Below are positions 6,914 to 11,122 of a DNA stretch of 11,122 nt, in pieces. Both the position numbers and the translations under genes were made by a program. The notes under the pieces are model-generated. The model did not search any database. It saw only the letters and a program-made list of their open reading frames with translations, and had not been told where the DNA came from. Origin of the DNA: Bacillota bacterium (GTDB lineage Bacteria; Bacillota; Clostridia; Christensenellales; UMGS416); the NCBI GenBank assembly GCA_023428265.1, contig JAEYYW010000057.1:1-11122 (forward strand). The letters run 5' to 3'. The stretch's first letter is position 1. Each line of letters begins with the position of its first letter.

Positions 6914-6925
6914 CCGAGTCGGCAA

Positions 6926-6960
6926 CCCTGTGAGGCGGCAGGGCTTCGTTGTGGTATAAT
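6926..6960 (+). promoter_or_regulatory. Extended -10 promoter of the acetyltransferase gene
   Basis: TGGTATAAT at 6952-6960 is a consensus -10 box with the TGn extension. No -35 box is recognisable. Where it would lie there is a short inverted repeat, CCCTG (6926-6930) and CAGGG (6939-6943), which could be an activator or repressor site. The leader to the ATG at 6995 is about 28 bases. Confidence 0.7.
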
Positions 6961-6994
6961 ATGCCATAGACCACAAAAGAGAGGGATGTGACAG

Positions 6995-8191
6995 ATGGAA
7001 TACAGACCGGTCAGCGCCAGTGAGCGCCTGGAATTGATGGAAATGCAAGCCCAGGCCTTTTTCTTCACCTATGACAGGGAGAAATATCAAAAGGAAATGG
7101 CCGGCGGTGACCCAAGGCAGAGCGGCCGCGGCTGCTTTGATGAAAAAGGCAAAATGGTCGCCGGTTTGGATCTGATCCCCTATGACTGCTGGTTTGACGG
7201 CGCAGCCGTGGGCATGGGTGGCGTGGGCGGCGTGGCCAGCTGGCCGGAGCACCGCCATGGCGGCAACGTGCGCTGGCTCATTCACAACAGCTTGCTCGAG
7301 CTTTATGAGCGCGGCGATGTATTCTCCTTCCTGTATCCATTCTCTTACCAGTATTACAGGAAGTTTGGTTACGAGGTGTGCAACCGCGTCACCAAGGTGA
7401 CTGCTCCCACCGAGCCGCTTCGGGCATTGCGCAGGCCCGGCCACGCAGAGCGATTCCTCCCCGGCGAGGGGGGCACCGACCCCACCCCTATTGTGGAGGT
7501 CTACAACGACTTTGCCCAACGCTACAACCTTTGCGTGGACCGCGAGGGCTGGCGCTGGCATGGCTTGCTGGAAGTGGATCCGATGAAAACCCGGCGGCAA
7601 TCCTATGTGTGGTTTGGTGAAGACGGCCGGCCCGCTGCTTATGTGCTCTTTGTGGGCGAAGGCGACCCGAACCGCGCAGAGATGCGGGTGCTGGAAGCCT
7701 GTTGGCGGTCAAATGACGGCTTGCTGGGGCTGTTGGGGTTCCTTGGCGGGTTCTGCAGCAATCTCAGAACGATTTGCTGGGAAATGCCGCCGGATGTGGA
7801 CGCCAGCCTGATCTGGCATAACCCCTATGATGTGAAGACAGAAGCGGCCTATGAAGGCATGTGCCGCGTGGTGAACGCGCAGAAGGCGCTGCGGATGATG
7901 GCCAAGCCAGACGGAAAAGGCGCGGTCAAGATCGCCCTGACAGACAGCTTTCTCCCCGCGAACTCCGGCAGTTACAAAATCGAGTGGGACAGCGGCGAGA
8001 GCCGCGTGCGGCGCGTGAAAGACGGCAATGCAGACCTGGAGTGCTCGGAGCACGCACTGGCGCAGTTGGTGACCGGATATCTGCCCTTTGAGCAGTTGAG
8101 GCTTCGGAGCGATGTAGCGGTGAACGGCAAGGCAGAGGAGCTCGCGGCGCTGTTTGTTAAGAAGAACATCCACATCCTGGATAAGTTCTGA
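6995..8191 (+). CDS. Eis-like GNAT family N-acetyltransferase
   Basis: 398 residues, matching the length of the Eis family (two tandem GNAT folds plus a C-terminal sterol-carrier-like domain). The first GNAT fold holds the acetyl-CoA loop in VASWPEHRHGGNVRWL (80-95). It also holds YRKFGYEV at 121-128, where Tyr121 aligns with the general acid Tyr126 of mycobacterial Eis. The second GNAT-like half spans roughly 140-290 and the SCP2-like end roughly 295-398. The protein ends in Phe, as Eis does, where the free C-terminal carboxylate takes part in catalysis. Such enzymes acetylate amines, including aminoglycosides and lysines, but the natural substrate here is unknown and resistance is not shown. 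The start is ATG with GAGGG about nine bases upstream. The gene is monocistronic. An opposite-strand frame of 260 codons is a shadow. Confidence 0.88.
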   Translation: MEYRPVSASERLELMEMQAQAFFFTYDREKYQKEMAGGDPRQSGRGCFDEKGKMVAGLDLIPYDCWFDGAAVGMGGVGGVASWPEHRHGGNVRWLIHNSLLELYERGDVFSFLYPFSYQYYRKFGYEVCNRVTKVTAPTEPLRALRRPGHAERFLPGEGGTDPTPIVEVYNDFAQRYNLCVDREGWRWHGLLEVDPMKTRRQSYVWFGEDGRPAAYVLFVGEGDPNRAEMRVLEACWRSNDGLLGLLGFLGGFCSNLRTICWEMPPDVDASLIWHNPYDVKTEAAYEGMCRVVNAQKALRMMAKPDGKGAVKIALTDSFLPANSGSYKIEWDSGESRVRRVKDGNADLECSEHALAQLVTGYLPFEQLRLRSDVAVNGKAEELAALFVKKNIHILDKF

Positions 8192-8229
8192 CCCCTCCAT
8201 CCCCCGCTGTGGCGGCATCTTCCTCAAAA

Positions 8230-8259
8230 CAACACCCCCTTCCGGTGAAGGGGGTGTTG
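8230..8259. terminator. Shared hairpin terminator between convergent genes
   Basis: CAACACCCCCTTC (8230-8242) and GAAGGGGGTGTTG (8247-8259) form a perfect 13-bp stem with a CGGT loop. It lies 38 bases after the acetyltransferase stop and 24 bases after the coiled-coil gene stop. On the minus strand the stem is followed by the T-rich TTTTGAGG, so it is a better intrinsic terminator for the coiled-coil gene. On the plus strand there is no T run. Confidence 0.85.
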
Positions 8260-8283
8260 CTATCGTAATGCGATGTGGCCTGC

Positions 8284-9120
8284 TCAGTTGGCTGCGGGCG
8301 TTTCCAGCCCGGCTTTATAGTTATCCAGGATTGCGCGCATCTCCAAACGGATGGCGATGCGGGCGTTGATGTTGGCCTTCAGAAGCTCCACCTTGGCGCG
8401 GATCTGCCCGATCACCTGCGTGGCCTTGTCTGTGTCATTGGCCTTCAGGGCGTCCTTCAGGTTGTGCACCGTCAGTTGGCGGATCTCGTCATTCAGCGCC
8501 TTGCCGTCGCGCACGAGAGGTTTCAGCGCTTCGTATTTGGACTTCAGCAGCTGCCGCAGAGGTTGAAGTGAGCGGCGGCCGTTCTTGTTGTTCTTGACCT
8601 GGTCTGCGAGGGGCTGATACTTGGCCTTCAGGGCTGCGATCTCATCTTTGACGGCCTGGATCTGCTTTTTCAGATCATTGATGCTCTGGCTGTTGTCCGC
8701 GGCAGGCTTCTTGCCTTTTGCAGGCTTCTCAAGCTTCTTGGTCTGCTGCTCCAGCTTCTTGGTCAGCTGCCCCAGCTTCCTGGTAAGCTCCTTCAGCTGG
8801 GCGGTATACTCTTTCACCTTTGCCGTATCCTGCTTGACGACGCCCTGGATCTCCTTGATCTGGGCACGCAGCTGGCGGTCATAATCCCGCTCGGTTTCCA
8901 GCAATTCGCGCAAAGCCCTTACTTCCTGCCGCATTGCCTTCACCTGTTCAATGAACGGGTTTGGCTCTTTGGCAGGCGCGGGTGTTGCTGCCGGCGCCGT
9001 GGTTTCCGTGGGCATGGCAGTCACCGCGGGGGCTCCCGTCTCATCCGGCGCCGCAAACGCGATGGGGCTCATCGATGCGAGCAGCAAAGCGGCGAGAATG
9101 GCAGAAAGGACTTTCTTCAT
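8284..9120 (-). CDS. Secreted coiled-coil protein
   Basis: 278 residues. A Sec signal peptide (MKK then a hydrophobic run) ends at AFA-A near residue 23. An Ala/Thr/Pro-rich linker follows to about 52, and then helices rich in Lys, Glu, Gln and Leu to the end. Three exact-length heptads, LTRKLGQ, LTKKLEQ and QTKKLEK, lie at 112-132. A Lys/Pro-rich break (EKPAKGKKPA, 131-140) separates two coiled-coil blocks. There is no LPXTG, lipobox or catalytic motif, so it is released or held at the surface by its charge or through a partner. ATG at 9120 is chosen for AAAGGAG eight bases upstream and the signal peptide; an upstream frame to 9255 is unsupported. Function unknown. It is divergent from the CAP-domain gene, another exported protein. 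Confidence 0.85.
   Translation of the reverse strand: MKKVLSAILAALLLASMSPIAFAAPDETGAPAVTAMPTETTAPAATPAPAKEPNPFIEQVKAMRQEVRALRELLETERDYDRQLRAQIKEIQGVVKQDTAKVKEYTAQLKELTRKLGQLTKKLEQQTKKLEKPAKGKKPAADNSQSINDLKKQIQAVKDEIAALKAKYQPLADQVKNNKNGRRSLQPLRQLLKSKYEALKPLVRDGKALNDEIRQLTVHNLKDALKANDTDKATQVIGQIRAKVELLKANINARIAIRLEMRAILDNYKAGLETPAAN
8725..8787 (-). repeat. Three tandem heptad repeats in the coiled-coil gene
   Basis: Codons for residues 112-132 form three 21-base units with leucine or glutamine at the first position and leucine at the fifth. This looks like a short recent expansion of a coiled-coil heptad. Confidence 0.6.
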
Positions 9121-9168
9121 GGCTGGCACTCCTTTGGTCGAGAACGCGTTCCTCAATTTCATGGTTTG

Positions 9169-9177
9169 ATTATAGCA
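9169..9177 (-). promoter_or_regulatory. Extended -10 promoter of the coiled-coil gene
   Basis: The minus strand reads TGCTATAAT, a consensus -10 box with the TGn extension, 48 bases before the ATG. The -35 position (9192-9197) reads GGGATT, a poor match, so the extended -10 or an activator must carry the promoter. Confidence 0.7.
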
Positions 9178-9180
9178 CCG

Positions 9181-9220
9181 CGAAATGCGCGAATCCCCGA
9201 CGAAATGCGGCGAAAATGCG
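9181..9220 (+). repeat. Three phased direct repeats (CGAAATGCG) beside the coiled-coil promoter
   Basis: CGAAATGCG occurs at 9181-9189 and 9201-9209, and CGAAAATGCG at 9211-9220. The starts are 20 and 10 bases apart, so all three face the same side of the helix. They flank the -35 position of the minus-strand promoter, as an activator or repressor array would. Confidence 0.5.
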
Positions 9221-9262
9221 GCAGGCATCGGTAGGTTGGAACCCCATGGAAACATCTGTCAG

Positions 9263-9291
9263 TTGATTTATATATGGTTATATAGTAGCAT
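9263..9291 (+). promoter_or_regulatory. AT-rich stretch, candidate promoter of the CAP-domain gene
   Basis: TTGATT (9263-9268), a 17-base spacer and TAGCAT (9286-9291) are possible. TATAGT at 9281-9286 is a better -10 but has no matching -35. Further on, TTCATTCAT (9309-9317) and TCATTCAT (9321-9328) make a short direct repeat in the leader. Confidence 0.35.
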
Positions 9292-9365
9292 CTTACCAAT
9301 CCAAGGAATTCATTCATCCGTCATTCATGCAACCCCCCACCATCAAAAGGTTCCGGAGGTGCTTG

Positions 9366-10298
9366 ATGCCAACCAAACCCAATCGCCACTGCCGAACGCC
9401 GCATTTTATTATTCTTCTCATTCTATTTGCGGTCCTAAGTTTTTCGGCCTGCCAACAACAGTCGCTGGTAGCCTATCAATCACTGGATACGGCCATCGCA
9501 AGCAAACAAGCCATGGTAACACCCACGGCGGAGCCGGACGCTTCTCCCAGTGCAAATGCGGCGTCTGTGTTTGCCGCGGAAACAACCGCGCTGCCCACAG
9601 AGCCCGCAGCGGCTGATCCAACGGAAACAGCGGAGCCGACCGCATCACAAAAAGAGATGCCGGCAACGGTGGCAGCAACGGCATCCGCAAAAAGGGTGAT
9701 GGCCGCTTCCACGGTAAAGCCCACCGTGAAGCCTACCGTGAAGCCCACTGCCAAGCCCACTACCAAACCAACGGCAAAGCCCACCGCCAAGCCCACGGTC
9801 AAACCAACGGCAAAGCCCACCGCCAAGCCCACAGCACGGCAAACAGCAAAACCCACGCTGAGTGCCCCCGCGACGGCCGCGCCCACCGCCACGGCGGCTC
9901 CGTCATCCGGATATGCATCCGCCAAGGAAACCTCAATGATCGCGCTGGTCAACGAGGAACGGAAAGCAGCCGGACTGCCGGCATTAAAGCTGGACACCGG
10001 CCTGCGCGCAGCGGCTCGCAGGCGTAGCAAGGATATGTCTGATAACGGCTTCTTTTCCCACACCTCGCCCACCAACGGCAGCTTCAGCACGAGGCTGAAG
10101 GCCTCGGGCATCAGCTACTCCGCAGCCGGGGAAAACATCGCCAAATATGGTTCAGTGAGTTCGGCTCACACCGGCCTTATGAACTCCTCCGGCCACCGGG
10201 CCAACATCCTCAGTGAGAAGTTCACCCGCATAGGCATCGGCATTGTGTATAACAGCAGCACGAAGTATTACCTGATCACACAGTGGTTTGCGAAATAA
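9366..10298 (+). CDS. Exported CAP/SCP-domain protein with KPT-repeat stalk
   Basis: 310 residues. A basic N-terminus and a hydrophobic helix (13-28) end at Cys29. FSAC is a weak lipobox, so this is either a lipoprotein or a membrane-anchored or secreted protein. A long Thr/Ala/Pro-rich stalk follows (about 50-185), including twelve KPT-type tetrapeptides at 117-164. The C-terminal CAP domain (about 188-310) shows LVNEERKAAGL, FSHTSP (His232), GENIA (Glu256) and SGHRANIL (His277), the YkwD-like bacterial form. Bacterial CAP proteins are exported and often linked to the cell wall or spores; their chemistry is not settled. The usual Trp before the second His motif is Leu here (GLMNSSGHR). ATG at 9366 is chosen for GGAGG six bases upstream; ATG at 9327 has no such site. 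It diverges from the coiled-coil gene. Confidence 0.9.
   Translation: MPTKPNRHCRTPHFIILLILFAVLSFSACQQQSLVAYQSLDTAIASKQAMVTPTAEPDASPSANAASVFAAETTALPTEPAAADPTETAEPTASQKEMPATVAATASAKRVMAASTVKPTVKPTVKPTAKPTTKPTAKPTAKPTVKPTAKPTAKPTARQTAKPTLSAPATAAPTATAAPSSGYASAKETSMIALVNEERKAAGLPALKLDTGLRAAARRRSKDMSDNGFFSHTSPTNGSFSTRLKASGISYSAAGENIAKYGSVSSAHTGLMNSSGHRANILSEKFTRIGIGIVYNSSTKYYLITQWFAK
9714..9857 (+). repeat. Twelve-unit 12-bp tandem repeat encoding KPT tetrapeptides
   Basis: Twelve units of 12 bases encode V/A/T-K-P-T; the eleventh has changed to ARQT. The unit codons vary slightly (for example AAGCCCACC, AAACCAACG), so the array is not freshly duplicated in full, although blocks of it repeat closely. 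It gives a stiff, positively charged stalk of 48 residues and may vary in length between strains. Confidence 0.9.
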
Positions 10299-10357
10299 CC
10301 GGAGGCTGTTGCCGTTTCAGTGCCAACGCCCAACATCTGCATGAAGACCCTCTCCAT

Positions 10358-10386
10358 GACCCCTCTCCTGACAAAGGTGAGGGGTC
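10358..10386. terminator. Hairpin after the CAP gene, possible terminator
   Basis: GACCCCTCTCC (10358-10368) pairs with GGTGAGGGGTC (10376-10386), with one T-T mismatch and a seven-base loop. It lies 60 bases after the CAP stop but has no T run, so it may be a weak terminator or an intergenic palindromic element. Nothing else is visible between 10299 and 10462. Confidence 0.45.
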
Positions 10387-10462
10387 TCGCATGTTGCGGA
10401 GTCCATCCCCTTCACATCCCAATATGTTCGCTGACATTTCCAAAAATAATCCTTGGCTGCCA

Positions 10463-10491
10463 TTGACAGATCAGCAATCTTTTACTAGAAT
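10463..10491 (+). promoter_or_regulatory. Sigma-A promoter of the TetR gene
   Basis: TTGACA (perfect -35, 10463-10468), a 17-base spacer and TAGAAT (10486-10491, five of six) predict a start near 10498, inside the palindrome that follows. Confidence 0.88.
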
Positions 10492-10492
10492 G

Positions 10493-10510
10493 TGAATGAA
10501 CGTTCATTCA
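10493..10510. promoter_or_regulatory. TetR-type operator, 18-bp perfect palindrome
   Basis: TGAATGAACGTTCATTCA is its own reverse complement. It begins two bases after the -10 box, covers the transcription start and ends 13 bases before the TetR ATG. The position and symmetry indicate binding by the TetR dimer and negative autoregulation. Confidence 0.85.
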
Positions 10511-10523
10511 TAATGGAGGCCAC

Positions 10524-11122
10524 ATGACCAAACAGGGAGAACTGCTGATGCAGGCGTTGGCCCAGGGCATGGAGGAGCTGATGCCGGAGAAGGGCGAGCG
10601 GAAGATCCTGCTGGCCGCGCTGGAAGTGTTCGCCCGAAAGGGCCTGGCCGGTGCCAAGATCAGCGACATCGCCGCTGTGGCGGGCTTCAGCCAGGGGTTT
10701 GTGTACAACTACTTCAAATCCAAGGATGCCATCTTCACCAAGCTTGTGAGCCTGGCCGCAGACGGCGCCGGAGAGACCACCCGCAAGGCCGCCCTGCTGC
10801 CCGGCACACCTTATGAGCGCATTTACTGGATGACCGAGGCGATGCTCAACCCCGACAGCATCGCCATGAAGCACTGGCGGCTCATCATGATCCAGACCGC
10901 TACCTCCGAGGCTGTGCCGGAAGAAGCCCGCCGGGTGGCAAAGGAGAAGATCGGCAAGCCTTTTGAACATTTTGTGCCTTTGGTTGCCGAGGGTCAGCGG
11001 CTGGGCGAGCTGGTAAGCGGTGACCCGCTGATGCTGGCGATCACTTATTTCTCAATGGTGCAGGGGCTGGGCATCACGCGCATGCAGGGCAGCCGCGAGT
11101 TGCCATTCCCCGACACGGCGAT
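10524..11122 (+). CDS. TetR/AcrR-family transcriptional regulator (3' end cut by window edge)
   Basis: 199 residues are visible and the frame stays open at the right edge. Most family members are about 190-210 long, so little is missing. The N-terminal DNA-binding domain spans about 24-72: KILLAALEVFARKG, then the helix-turn-helix ISDIAAVAGFSQGFVYNYF (46-64) and KSKDAIF. The rest is the variable ligand-binding and dimer domain. The start is ATG at 10524 with GGAGG four bases upstream, a short but usable spacing; the next ATG is at 10548. It most likely represses its own promoter through the palindrome just upstream and responds to a small molecule. The regulated partner, often an efflux or lipid gene, probably lies beyond the right edge. 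Confidence 0.93.
   Translation, partial: MTKQGELLMQALAQGMEELMPEKGERKILLAALEVFARKGLAGAKISDIAAVAGFSQGFVYNYFKSKDAIFTKLVSLAADGAGETTRKAALLPGTPYERIYWMTEAMLNPDSIAMKHWRLIMIQTATSEAVPEEARRVAKEKIGKPFEHFVPLVAEGQRLGELVSGDPLMLAITYFSMVQGLGITRMQGSRELPFPDTA

Noticed and set aside
6818..7600. Open frame of 260 codons on the minus strand over the acetyltransferase gene
   Set aside because: It is antisense to a clear Eis-like gene, crosses its promoter and shows no motif or ribosome binding site.
9476..10111. Minus-strand frame of 211 codons over the CAP gene with many Val-Gly repeats
   Set aside because: The VGFAVG-type repeats are only the complement of the KPT codons, and there is no start signal or domain.

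Overview
The window looks like a chromosomal segment of a fairly GC-rich member of the Clostridia (Bacillota). The reasons are strong AGGAGG-type ribosome binding sites, sigma-A-like promoters with consensus or extended -10 boxes, short intergenic gaps, secreted proteins with Ala/Thr/Pro-rich stalks, and a pair of small Cys-rich proteins of a type I associate with clostridial genomes. No phage, transposon, CRISPR, tRNA or rRNA signal was seen. The species cannot be named from the sequence.

Layout, left to right. (1) Positions 1-711, minus strand: two small Cys-rich paralogues in tandem; the second runs off the left edge. (2) 851-4118, minus strand: a translationally coupled glnS-gltX operon (glutaminyl- and glutamyl-tRNA synthetases) with a clear promoter upstream and a strong intrinsic terminator downstream. 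(3) 4141-5366, plus strand: a 12-helix MFS transporter transcribed divergently from glnS. (4) 5391-6913, minus strand: a two-gene operon of a short-chain dehydrogenase and an acetoacetate-decarboxylase-like protein. Its base composition is clearly more AT-rich than its neighbours, and a palindrome lies over its start site. (5) 6952-8191, plus strand: an Eis-like GNAT acetyltransferase. (6) 8230-9120, minus strand: a secreted coiled-coil protein converging on the acetyltransferase gene, with a shared hairpin terminator. (7) 9366-10298, plus strand: a CAP/SCP-domain surface protein with a 12-unit KPT-type stalk, divergent from the coiled-coil gene. (8) 10463 to the end: a TetR-family regulator with a near-consensus promoter and an 18-bp perfect palindrome as a likely autoregulatory operator. 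It is cut by the right edge.

How the genes work together: the synthetase pair charges tRNA-Gln and tRNA-Glu directly. The dehydrogenase/ADC-like pair probably acts on a shared keto-type substrate. The coiled-coil and CAP proteins form a divergent cell-surface pair. The TetR regulator's target is probably itself and genes beyond the right edge. The parts most worth a second look are the Cys-rich pair, the AT-rich dehydrogenase/ADC-like operon and the repeat-rich intergenic region of the surface-protein pair.
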